From: Phaeoceros laevis
Taxonomy: Eukaryota; Anthocerotophyta; Anthocerotopsida; Notothyladales
Assembly: GCA_049999765.1 (NCBI GenBank)
Contig: JBNGIQ010009481.1
Span: forward strand, 600,235 to 664,234
Direction: 5' to 3'
Length of the DNA: 64,000 bases
Below the pieces are notes generated by a model. It did no database searches. It worked only from the letters and a program-made list of their open reading frames with translations, and was not told the DNA's origin. Within the stretch, counting starts at the first letter, position 1. The number at the start of each line of letters is the position of its first letter. Both the position numbers and the translations under genes were made by a program. Below, one piece after another: positions 45,030 to 54,084 of this stretch.

Positions 45030-46257
45030 CTAAGAGGGAGCGGAGCTGCTAGGAGGCATCTTAGCTGCACATGGGCCACAAAACCACAAGGATTCGGGTA
45101 CCTGGGTGAGCTCGGGTTGCAGGCAGAAGAGGTGATACCCCTCATTGCAATTGTCGCACAACAGCATCTTGTCGGCATCATCAATGTGATGGCAGATTTG
45201 GCAAGGATAATCAACAGGAGGGATCCAGTTAGCAGTGACAAGCGTGGTATCCAAATTGGGTAGGTGGCATGGTGCGCAGTGCTTAGGATGCTGGGAGATG
45301 GTACGCCCATCCTTGCCCTGCAGCACAAGAATGCCTGAAGACTTGATAGCCTGCACACGCAGGATGACCCTACTAGTGGAAGTATCCAACATATCCCCTT
45401 GCTGCCGCTGCGTATACACGAAATCCCCAATGTCGAACTTCCTGGCCTTGGGTCTGTAGGTACCCCCCCTGGTATGAGCATAACGGAGAGTGTCGCGATG
45501 TTGAGCAATGCGCAAATTTTGCATGGCCATTGGCATGGCTCGCTTAAAAAGCGCTGCCCGTTCAGACATAACTTTGGCCCATACCGCCGGGCTGTCCAGG
45601 TCCACTACTTGCTCCATCTGGCGAGCAATGCTTGATGGTGGTAATGGCTGCCGGCCAAACAGGAGATAGTAAGGGGAGAATTCCCCCAAGGAAGCATGTC
45701 GACTCAGCCTGTACCCCATAGCCAAATATGGCAAAGCAAGATCCCAGTCAGACTTGTTGTGACTTAAACAAAATTTGCGGAGCCCTTGCTTCACCGTTTG
45801 AACCATGCGCTCAGCAAGCCCATCTGCGTGGGGGTGGTCCCTGGAGGTGCGCCGGTGATCCACCAGCGCATGATCCAGTAAATCCTGGAACTCCTCCCTA
45901 AACTCAGTGCCCTGGTCCGTCAAACACTCAGCGCAAGCTTGCGCCAAACCTGCTCAAGACCTGCTGGAGAAAAGCCTGGCTGGTGCTACGAGAAGTCTTA
46001 TCCGGCAATGCAACCAGCTCTACCCACTTAGAAAAATGCTGTATCATGACCATTATGTAGACATTGCCTCTAGCTGTAGTAGGCAGCTCCCCAGCAAGGT
46101 CACAAGACCATCGATAGAAAAGTCCCTGTATAGGTAAAGGCTGCAGCCGGGAAGAACGGTCGTTGAAAGAAGATTTCTCACGGTCGCACTGTGCGCACCG
46201 TGCTACCGCCCGTCGGACCTGCAGGTATATCCCTGCCCAGTGGTAATGGGGTGCCAA
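45030..46257 (-). pseudogene. Integrase with C-terminal PHD finger (inner element)
   Basis: Two overlapping frames (45928-46257 and 45030-45947) make up one integrase with a frameshift near 45940. The first holds a zinc-binding CAQC and the first catalytic Asp (CDLAGEL). The second holds LTDQGTEF (second Asp, residue 11 of that frame) and HADGLAERMVQTVK (Glu, residue 46), then an SH3-like C-terminal domain (KFDIGDFVYTQRQ). Residues 249-293 then form a complete C4HC3 PHD finger: CQIC, LLCDNC, YHLFC, WFCGPC. PHD fingers read histone H3 tails, so the integrase may have targeted marked chromatin. Ty3-type chromoviruses carry a chromodomain at this position instead. Confidence 0.85.
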
Positions 46258-46420
46258 AAGACTGTATGTCCTTTTAATGCCGAAATGGCCTAGCTCCGCA
46301 TGCTTTTGCTAGATGAGACCTGCCCAGTCCTGCTTAGGTGGCACCAACCGTTCACCCTCCGGTATCAACCTGACTAAATGGTTACCTCTCCATTCGCATC
46401 GCTTGGCCCGCTGCTGAATC

Positions 46421-47990
46421 CTATCCCTTTGCGAAGGGGTACAACCCGGTTGGCAGAAAACGCATTGTATCCTGATCCTGCCACACATCTCGTCTGGACG
46501 TGGCATCCAATGCAACTGAATTAACCAAACATGTCAAGTAAGCATCTGAAGATACGGGTACGTCTACCTGAACATCATGGTCCATACGGGCTGCAGTTAA
46601 ATCCACTGTAGAAGGATCTGGGCTCCGTGATAACATGTCTGCGTTCTGGTGAGTAACCCATGCTCGATGCACAACTTCGAACTCGTATTCTTGCAAGATG
46701 AGGGCCCATCTGGCCAGTTTCCCACTGAGTTTGTCATTAGTCATCAGCCACCGCAAGGGCTGATGATCGGTAAACATCACAAATTTCCTCCCATACAGAT
46801 ATGGCCGGAAATGAGAGACTGCCCATACCACTGCCAGGCACTCACCTTCGTATGAAGAATAATTGGACTCGGCCTGATTGTTGCTGCGAGATGCATATGC
46901 CACGACATGTTCTTCATTTCCAGGTTCCTATTGTGTGAGAACTGCCCCTATTCCCAAACCAGACCAATCGGTGTGGAGAATAAATGGTTTGGTAAAATCA
47001 GGTCTCCTCAACAAAGGCTGCTCAGTCAAGCTTCTTTTCAGATTCTCAAAGGCTTCTTGGCATTCATAACCCCACTCCCATGGCACATCCTTCTTCAATA
47101 GTCCATACAAGGGCTTGGCCACCCTACTGAAATCAGGGACGTACACCCTGTAGTAGTTGCACAACCCAATAAACGCCCTGAGTTTGGGCACATCCTGTGG
47201 AGCAGCCACTTTGTTGATTGCATCTACTTTAGCCATATGTGGCATCATGCCATCAGGCACAATTCTATGCCCTAGGTACACCACCGTGTCCATGCCTAGC
47301 TCACACTTGGCTGGATGACATCGTAGATTCGCCTTAATCAGTCTCAAGAATAGATCCTCCAAATGTATCAGGTGATCTTCAAAAGTGTTGCTGTGCACAA
47401 GTACATCGTCGATGTAACATTTGAGATTTTCAGACCCAGCTAAAACCTGATCCATCACCCGTTGGAATGCCACCGGTGCATTTTTTAGGCCAAATGGAAG
47501 TACCAACCACTCCCACAATTGGCTACTGCCATGGAAGGCAATCTTGTGGCAGTCTCCTTCCTCCAAGCAAATCTGGTTAAACCCTTGCCTTAAGTCAAGG
47601 ATTGAAAAATACTTCGCCCCTCCAATGCTGTCAAAGATTTCCTCCGGAGTGGGCATCGGGTAGCGATCCTGCGGTGTTACCATATTCAATGGCCTGTAAT
47701 CCCCGCACATACGCTTCTCTGTCCACATTCCTTTGCTATCCTTCTTAGCAGGGAGCACGGTTGCTGCAGCAAAATTGGATGACGAAGGTCTGATCAACCC
47801 GGCTTCGTGCAGTTCCTTACACCTAGCATCAACTATTTCCCATTCATGCTTGCTCAATCTGTGCCGGCGTTTAAAAATGGGCACCTCATCAGAGAGATTA
47901 AGCTTGAAATTCATCACATTACATTTGCTCAATTCCCGCATGGAGAACGCGAAGCACTTGCGATACCTTCCCAGTAACTCATTCAGCTTG
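46421..47990 (-). pseudogene. Reverse transcriptase and RNase H (inner element)
   Basis: The RT frame 46928-47941 (with KLNELLGRYRKCFAF just upstream) has SILDLRQGFNQI (catalytic Asp), LPFGLKNAPVAFQ and CYIDDVLVHS (the other two). A single in-frame TAG (46928-46930) separates it from RNase H (YSSYEGECLAVVWAVSHFRP, FTDHQPLRWL), which ends at another TAG (46421-46423) with similar-frame sequence continuing beyond it. Sequence and order are Ty3/gypsy. Confidence 0.88.
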
Positions 47991-48089
47991 CCTTCTCATG
48001 AGTTGTGAGCTGTGATCCCATCTTCCAGAGGAATGATTCAGCCTTGGTGCCTACCAGCGGTGGATGGCCTGCCCCTTGCTGCATAGCAG

Positions 48090-49448
48090 TCAGTGCATCC
48101 CTTGCCCATGATTGTTGTCCATCCTGTGCTGACATCCTGCTAGCACCCAACAATTCCTGATGATAAAATCCCAGGAACTCCCCCCCCCAGCTGTAGGCCG
48201 GAAGGAATAACGTCCACTACTGGGTAAGTAAACAAAATCAGGGTGCCACGTAGTGCTGTGATAAACAGGCCGACTGCTGCAGGTGAGACCACGCAACATC
48301 TGAAACATTAAGCACGCCGGGACCAACCATGAAAGAGCTTTGAGGTCAAGGGCCTTGCCAAGAAGTGCATTGCGCTGGGGCTGGTTTAACTTCCGATGAG
48401 CCGTAGTCCCTGTCCGGAAACCTAACGCGCGCTCCCATTCTTCCGCACTTGGAGCCTCCCAAATGCCAGAATTGTGCCGCTGGACCATACCCGTCCCTTC
48501 ACCACGGAATGCATGGGATCCGGGATAAGAGACCAATGTTGGCCAAACAGCCCTGGGCAAGCTCGGCTTGTTGACTGGAAACCACGGAAGTTTCTCAGCC
48601 CGCCTAACCGGTTTACAAACTGAATCTGCATCCAAGATCTGGGCCACTGTAAGAGACGGATCTCGGATAGTGTACTGAAGAGCCAATTGCAGCACATGAG
48701 TAGGTGCCAAATTAGTCCACATATTGCGGAGTCTGTGAGCCAGACTGCCACACTGGACTGCATCAATCAAGAAAGGGGTGCCAACCAAATGCTGCACAAC
48801 TGAAAAATCCTGCTTGACAGTAGCTCGAGCATCAAACTGAGCAGGGGTGTTTTCCAAGATGTAACGTGCTGAGGGGTTATCTTGTTGAATCCACCCGATG
48901 ATCCTGACCAAATCCGCAAACAACCTTAAATGCACATTTGTGAGCCCTTGCCCAGTGCCAGCCTGGGAGAACCCTTGGCACTCCCACCCTGCTACGACCA
49001 AGTGAACAGGTCCCAACATAGTGAGATGCTGCCTCTGGATAAGGGTGACATCAGCTAGGAATGTGATGAATGCTGCCTGCCAAGCTACCTCCGGGAATTG
49101 CTGCGGATAGGCCTTGTGAAGTTGCTCAAGCCGGTTTTCCGCTACTACCCTGGCCTGTGAACTGATGTCACAGTATACATAACGCTGGATTCTCATGCCA
49201 GATTTAAGGAGAGCTTCCAACCCTACCGCCATGCCTCCAAAAAGTTCCAGCATGGTGATGCCATTCTCTGGTGGTTGCCACTGAATGGTGGTGCTGAGGA
49301 TGGGTTGAACACTGGAGTGTGGAGACCCCATGGTCTTGAGTGACTCGACCTTGTTCAACGCTTCCTGCATACATGCTTTGCTGCGTTGCAACAGCTGGAC
49401 AGTGTCCGGCGAGTACTGAATTGGCTCAGTTGCTGAGGAGGCTGTCAA
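48090..49448 (-). CDS. C5 DNA methyltransferase-like protein of the inner retroelement
   Basis: An uninterrupted 452-codon frame between protease and reverse transcriptase. It has no ATG at its head and is open up to a TAG at 49509-49511, so it was probably translated as part of a polyprotein. C5-methyltransferase motifs by residue: I, MLELFGGMAVGLEAL (66-80, AdoMet binding); II, acidic YCDIS (D94); IV, AGWECQGFSQAG (153-164) with catalytic Cys157; V, LRLFADLVRII; VI, YILENTP (Glu199); VIII, CGSLAHRLRNMW (233-244). A target-recognition-like region and a motif IX/X-like tail (EERALGF-type, LLGKALDL at 362-369) follow. The tail and AHRLR resemble Dnmt3/DRM proteins, while motif IV with QGFSQAG resembles bacterial Dcm-type enzymes. 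The normal Pro-Cys of motif IV is Glu-Cys. Activity is therefore uncertain. Confidence 0.88.
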   Translation of the reverse strand: MTASSATEPIQYSPDTVQLLQRSKACMQEALNKVESLKTMGSPHSSVQPILSTTIQWQPPENGITMLELFGGMAVGLEALLKSGMRIQRYVYCDISSQARVVAENRLEQLHKAYPQQFPEVAWQAAFITFLADVTLIQRQHLTMLGPVHLVVAGWECQGFSQAGTGQGLTNVHLRLFADLVRIIGWIQQDNPSARYILENTPAQFDARATVKQDFSVVQHLVGTPFLIDAVQCGSLAHRLRNMWTNLAPTHVLQLALQYTIRDPSLTVAQILDADSVCKPVRRAEKLPWFPVNKPSLPRAVWPTLVSYPGSHAFRGEGTGMVQRHNSGIWEAPSAEEWERALGFRTGTTAHRKLNQPQRNALLGKALDLKALSWLVPACLMFQMLRGLTCSSRPVYHSTTWHPDFVYLPSSGRYSFRPTAGGGSSWDFIIRNCWVLAGCQHRMDNNHGQGMH

Positions 49449-49508
49449 AACATCATACTGACTGCTTCCTGCCCAGTCTTCCTCTATGTCCGAGTCCCCC
49501 CATGCTCC

Positions 49509-49721
49509 CTAACATACTGCAGCTGCGACTCCTAAGTCGTGCGTGAGGGGCCCTTCAATAGTCGGCTGCTCATCAGATGTGAAAAAAGATTCAGCATCAT
49601 AAAAACAACCTTCGTTATCAGCTTCCCCTTGCTGCACATTTTCGTAAGTCACAGTGCACACTGGCTGCAGCGCAACCGCATCATAAAAACAACATTCGGC
49701 ATCGACTGCCTCACATTCCAT
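49509..49721 (-). pseudogene. Short acidic segment in frame with the methyltransferase
   Basis: 70 codons in the same frame as the methyltransferase, separated only by a TAG at 49509-49511. It contains two similar pieces (CCFYDAVAL and GCFYDAESF), an internal ~60-nt duplication. No known domain. Probably the N-terminal part of the methyltransferase portion of the polyprotein. Confidence 0.5.
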
Positions 49722-49725
49722 GCAT

Positions 49726-50937
49726 TCATATACATGTCACATTGCACGCCTCCTTCAATGCTGCATGAGCTACTCCCATCTGTACACCATGAAGGTCTAG
49801 TAGCAGAAAACCAAGCTGCCGTCCAGTACTTTCCCAGTCTACACGATAATAGGCCTGTTCGGTCCAGTTATCGATCGTCATACCTGGTGGAAAGAGAACC
49901 TCCTGGCCCATCAACACATCATAGCTGGTGGCTGAAGTCACCAGCCCCCTGACTTTGATTTCCATGGCATACTTGGTCCCTGGGTTGAAACTGATGTTCA
50001 GAAAGTGGGCAGTCTCCCCTTGGACTTTCTCGATTTGGCCTCCCGCAGTCTTGATTCTCCAGGGAGAGTCCCTCAACGCATCACCCACAAGCCCCAGTTT
50101 GAGTGCGAAAGTAGCCCCAATGATAACGGGCTGGGCACCCGTGTCCAGCAGGGCTACCCGTGATGCCATTCCGTTGATAATCACAGCTCCTTCCCTGTTG
50201 TCTACAAGTACCGCGCCTAGGTTGACTGTCATCTGATCCACGGGAGCCACAACCGGCAGGCCCTTTGCCATTTGGTGCAAGATCGCACTGTGCAAGGGTT
50301 TCACACCCCCAAGCATTTCAGTCACACTCATTGCTGGTTCCAGCAACCCTTGCGTCATGTCTGACGCTGGTTCTGCTTGATTCTGCCTTCCACCTTGCTG
50401 CTGAGGTGGCGTCGTTGTTACTGGACTGAATCCAGCAGGAGCAACCACCTTGGGCTTGCCTTTTCTCTTGGTGAGCACCAATGGTGGGGAAGAAAAGTCT
50501 TCCTCTGCCTCCTCCAACTTACTCGATGCCTCAACAGCATGAGTGTCGCGCGCGGCCATCCCTTGAGTCATGATACGTACCATTTCTGCAGATGAGATCC
50601 CAAGCTCTTGACACGAAAATAGCCGTGTTGTCATGACCCTCTCCAGGACCTGTGCAAGTTGCAACACTCCCTCCAACTCGTTTCCTCGTCGGAATTGGGC
50701 CGTAAGCCCATTGTCACGTGGATCAGCTCTCGTACCAACAATAGCAGGAAACCAGGTTGGGCTCTCAGCCTCACCTGGTGGCTGAGCCGCTCTTCCAGGT
50801 TCACCAGGTCGTGGTGCGGTTTCAGCTGAAACACCACCCGTGGTCCCGCAACGGCCGTACTGGCTCCTTCGCGGGCGGCAGCAAAACCTCAACGCCTTCC
50901 TGCCCGCCATCTGGATTTGGCAGCTTCGCGCGACCAT
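49726..50937 (-). CDS. Aspartic protease region (inner element)
   Basis: A 403-codon frame. The retropepsin motif SRVALLDTGAQPVIIG (catalytic Asp265 in DTG) and a later YDVLMGQEVLF match the Ty3 protease core. The N-terminal part is low complexity and linker-like. It overlaps the upstream linker ORF (50822-51562) by 116 bp in another frame, so a programmed or accidental frameshift would be needed to join them. Confidence 0.8.
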   Translation of the reverse strand: MVARSCQIQMAGRKALRFCCRPRRSQYGRCGTTGGVSAETAPRPGEPGRAAQPPGEAESPTWFPAIVGTRADPRDNGLTAQFRRGNELEGVLQLAQVLERVMTTRLFSCQELGISSAEMVRIMTQGMAARDTHAVEASSKLEEAEEDFSSPPLVLTKRKGKPKVVAPAGFSPVTTTPPQQQGGRQNQAEPASDMTQGLLEPAMSVTEMLGGVKPLHSAILHQMAKGLPVVAPVDQMTVNLGAVLVDNREGAVIINGMASRVALLDTGAQPVIIGATFALKLGLVGDALRDSPWRIKTAGGQIEKVQGETAHFLNISFNPGTKYAMEIKVRGLVTSATSYDVLMGQEVLFPPGMTIDNWTEQAYYRVDWESTGRQLGFLLLDLHGVQMGVAHAALKEACNVTCI

Positions 50938-51562
50938 CCTCCGGTGAAGGTGGAAGTGAAACGGCTCCTGCCCGCATCAATTCGGCAACGGTCGGACTCA
51001 CAAGCGCCGTGCTCTCCTGCTCCGTGTTCATAGGTTCGAATGACATCGGAATTACCGCGTGTGCTCCCCTAGCTCGAGTGACTGGCCCTGTGGCCTGCGT
51101 TGATGCCATGTCCGCTTTTTGACCAGCAGCATGCCTCCTGCCAGCGGCTTGTACGTCGGCCTCCCACTGCTTTTCTTCCGCAGCGACTTGCATTCGGTAC
51201 TCCTGCCACCGTGTGGCACCCTCCTGCGTGGACTCCTCACTCACAACCATGCAGGCATCGTAAGGTAAACCATATCGTTGGGAGGAAGAAGCTCCATCAG
51301 CAGCTGTCCTGGCTTCAATAGATCGGGCTGCAAAGCTGACCGTCAAGGTCTTCACTTGAGCCTTTAAAGACTCCAGCTCCGCGGTCATGGCTGCAACCTT
51401 GGCCACTCCTGCCAAATTGGCTTCAACAGCCTTGGCCCTTTGCTTTGCCCGCTTGGCCACCTTGGCCGCAGCCCTCTCCACTGCCTTGTCATCCGCAACA
51501 GGTGTAGTTGGTGGAGCTGCCTTGGACGCCCCTGCAACTTGTGGCTCCTTGGTCACCTTCAT
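50822..51562 (-). CDS. Gag-pol linker ORF of the inner element, coiled-coil-like
   Basis: 246 codons in the same frame as the upstream gag frame, separated by a TGA just after the gag zinc knuckles. Ala/Lys/Glu-rich heptad-like sequence (AAAKVAKRAKQRAKAVEANL) suggests a coiled coil. No known domain. Confidence 0.6.
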   Translation of the reverse strand: MKVTKEPQVAGASKAAPPTTPVADDKAVERAAAKVAKRAKQRAKAVEANLAGVAKVAAMTAELESLKAQVKTLTVSFAARSIEARTAADGASSSQRYGLPYDACMVVSEESTQEGATRWQEYRMQVAAEEKQWEADVQAAGRRHAAGQKADMASTQATGPVTRARGAHAVIPMSFEPMNTEQESTALVSPTVAELMRAGAVSLPPSPEDGRAKLPNPDGGQEGVEVLLPPAKEPVRPLRDHGWCFS

Positions 51563-51568
51563 GTTTCT

Positions 51569-52519
51569 TCATTCCGGGTGCTTGGCAAAGCACACAGCCT
51601 CCACATGTCCTTCCTTATCGCAGAATGAGCAGTGCAAGCTTGTACTCGGGCAGCCACATTGTGGAGAGGCATGCTCACTGCTGGTACAATAGTTGCATCC
51701 AAAGGCTGGAGAGCCAGCACCTATCACTATGGCCGCATTCGTGGACTTAGTGTTGTGCTGGTCCTTGGCCAGTCCGGATCCTCTTCCCGACGTCTTAGAC
51801 CCACCAGCATCTGCATCCCGCTTGACTGAACTAGGGTTTGCCTCCGCCTTATGAGCCTCAAAGTGAGCACTGGCCATTTCGTACCGTTCGGCTGCCAAAT
51901 AAACATCTTGCATAGTGTATGCATCCCCGATGTCATGGAACATACGATCCTTGATCTTGTGATACAACACCTCATTAGTTTGCAAACCTCTTAGAAACTT
52001 CTGTGCAGCTGCGTTTGGAGCCATACCACCAGTGTCCTGAATCAACCGATTTATCCTGGTGTACAACATCTGCAAGGTTTCTCCTTTCTGCCAAGTGACA
52101 TTCCTCAACTCACGAATCTTATCACTATTCTTAGTAGGGAATTCCCTCTACAAAATGGTGAAGAAAGCCCCCATAGGATCAGAGTCCATTGGGGTACTCA
52201 CTGTAGGCGAAATACCTTGGGTAGCTGCCACCAATTCATCCGGAGTCAGCGTAACACTTGTGGGTGCAGGCGTTGGTGGAGTCGTCGCTGCCCTGGCCGC
52301 ATGCATATGTGCTGCAATAGCTGCTTGTAAGGCTGCCTGCGTGGCCTGCCCAATGGCAGCCGCGTAGGCGGGATTAGCCAGCACAAGATCTCTAAGCAAA
52401 GCATTCTGATGTTCTTCGTACAGCGTGTATGCTTCATCTGTCAGGTATCTGGCAAGCATACGAAAGGCATACCTCTGGCTGTAATGCTGCTGTAACTTGA
52501 CCTCCCATTCCACCATCAA
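51569..52519 (-). pseudogene. Gag with two zinc knuckles (inner element)
   Basis: One frame with a single internal TAG (52148-52150). The upstream part (QQHYSQRYAFRMLARYLTD) and YTRINRLIQDTGGM...YHKIKDRMF are capsid-like. Two CCHC-type knuckles follow: CNYCTSSEHASPQC and CSFCDKEGHVEAVC. Typical retroelement gag. Confidence 0.75.
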
Positions 52520-53004
52520 CGAAAAAAAGCAAGCACGAAACTCAGTGTCACTGTACCAGGTCTACCCGAAAACCGGTCAATCCTGGTGGAGCTAACCTGT
52601 CCCCCGTCCACGATGCCTACCGGTGTAACCGATCGCAGGTGTGGTGAGAGTGTAACCCCTTGAAAAATGCCCGCTTGGGCCCCGGTATCCAAATGCCCGC
52701 GCACTTCTTCTTCGTCGCAAGATCCCGACTCTGAATCCGATGTGGGCAACTCTTCTCCGGTAGAGTCAGACGCAGGTTCAGACCCCGAGCCAACCGACTC
52801 CTCAAACTTGTGCCCTCCTCCACCAGGCACCTCCGAAAGCCGTGTCAACACCTCTGGAGACAAAGGCGTCACAGTTTCCCGTACCACAACATCTGGAATG
52901 GCTGTGGCCCGTGCCCTGGCTGGCTCCCGCCTAGTGGAGGGGCGCTGCCAGTACAACGTGCCACTTTCTTGTGTATCATAACCGCTTTCACTCCTTCCAG
53001 CCAT
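52516..53004 (-). CDS. Leader ORF of the inner element with a DTGA motif
   Basis: ATG at 53004. Ser/Glu/Asp-rich (TSDSESGSCDEEE), then G-HLDTGAQAGIFQG, which resembles the active-site strand of retropepsins and the LDTGAQ of the main protease of the same element. The rest of a protease fold is not evident. It overlaps the gag frame by 4 bp. Confidence 0.5.
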   Translation of the reverse strand: MAGRSESGYDTQESGTLYWQRPSTRREPARARATAIPDVVVRETVTPLSPEVLTRLSEVPGGGGHKFEESVGSGSEPASDSTGEELPTSDSESGSCDEEEVRGHLDTGAQAGIFQGVTLSPHLRSVTPVGIVDGGQVSSTRIDRFSGRPGTVTLSFVLAFFR

Positions 53005-53192
53005 AAGGGCCACAGACCTGTCCTCTGAACGAACTCATCGGATGGTTAGTAGACTCCAGCATAGCTGGCGGCACTTCACAGCGCTACTGTGCATGCGAGG
53101 GCAAGCGATTCCCTCATCCCCTACAAAACCCTCAATCACAACTTCCCAACAATGACAAGTTGCAGTTGGTAACAACGAGAGTCTTAGCAAAT

Positions 53193-53789
53193 GAGTGCTC
53201 CTTTGCATGCGAATACACAAAAAGGAGCTTATAGTACCCACATCTGTGGGGAGCCTAGCCGAGTTCCCGAGCAAGCGCACCCAACAATGCGGAAATCTTG
53301 ATAGCGGTGGTGCAACAATCAGATTACAACTGCGGACATCTACACGCAGCTCTTGCTTACACGCCGGAACTTGCTAAGACTGCCGATAACGAGCGGCAAC
53401 CAGCTTAACTAAAGCCTTCCTCTCTCTTGAGCAGCTGCTGCCGCCAGCGCGAGAATCATGCCATGGCTATAATCCGGTGACTTAACTAGAGACCCTAGCT
53501 AACAGCCTTAGCATGTCCTTACAGGACTTTAATAATGCCGAGATACAAACTGGTCGATCGTCAGCCAGTACAGCTGAAGCGCCAACGCGCGTAAGCGTTT
53601 GCGTGGTCAGCAAAATAGCATAGACGAAGGGACATTCGCACCGTCACAAGAAATGCCATATGTAAACAGCATAAAGACATGGAATGCGAGAAAGTAAAAG
53701 AACCTATACTAGCAGCTAAGTAGCTAACTGAGGTATGCTTTACCATACAGGGTAACCCAGCTGGCGATGTGGGCTACCACAGCCCGACA
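53193..53789. repeat. Inner element terminal repeat B (5' side)
   Basis: Matches 44267-44859 with few differences and ends in CGACA. The A segment present on the other side is absent here; internal sequence starts directly at 53192. Confidence 0.9.
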
Positions 53790-53793
53790 GCCA

Positions 53794-54074
53794 TTAGAAA
53801 AATCCTGGCCTTCACCAGAGATCAACATTCCATGGCAAGGCCCTTCTGCTGGCATTTTCTCAGGCCTAACCTGGACATCGAACTCAAAACATGAGAGTTC
53901 GAGTATCCATTTCCCTATTCTGCCTCCTGAGATTGGAATCGTCATGAGATTATGAAGAGCAGAATGTTGTACAAGAAATGTGAAAGGTCCAGCCATTAGA
54001 TAATGCTTATACTTGCGAGAGGCATAAACCATGGCAAGTACTTGCTTCTCCAATTGGGAGTATCTAGTCTCACA
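53794..54074 (-). pseudogene. RNase H of the outer element, cut by the inner insertion and a gap
   Basis: RYSQLEKQVLAMVYASRKYK and FTFLVQHSALHNLM match Ty3 RNase H. The frame runs directly to the GCCA target site of the inner element, and joins the sequence at 44102 once the insert is removed. On its 5' side an assembly gap cuts it off. Confidence 0.8.
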
Positions 54075-54084
54075 NNNNNNNNNN
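54075..54084. other. Assembly gap (10 N) inside the outer element
   Basis: The sequence jumps from a gag-type linker to RNase H, so protease and reverse transcriptase, probably 1.5 kb or more, are missing here. The gap size of 10 is not real. Confidence 0.85.

Larger units (their letters stand above)
44107..53789 (-). mobile_element. Inner retroelement encoding DNA methyltransferase and PHD-finger integrase, with split direct repeats
   Basis: A complete 9,683-bp insertion. Its ends TGTCG...CGACA are inverted and flanked by a 4-bp target duplication GCCA (44103-44106 and 53790-53793). Removing it with one GCCA rejoins the outer element's reading frame. Coding order on the minus strand: leader ORF, gag, linker ORF, protease, methyltransferase, reverse transcriptase/RNase H, integrase with PHD finger. 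The RT motif YIDD and the DDE integrase place it with Ty3/gypsy-like elements. The terminal repeats read, on the plus strand, A(44107-44266) B(44267-44859) gc A(44862-45011) coding B(53193-53789), not LTR-coding-LTR. In-frame TAG codons and frameshifts suggest this copy is dead. Confidence 0.85.

Noticed and set aside
45030-45290. Chromodomain at the integrase C-terminus
   Set aside because: The residues have the C4HC3 pattern of a PHD finger, not the aromatic cage pattern of a chromodomain.
49726-49748. Methyltransferase and protease as one uninterrupted ORF
   Set aside because: They are in different frames and separated by stops; joining them needs a frameshift and a TAG passage, so I list them separately.
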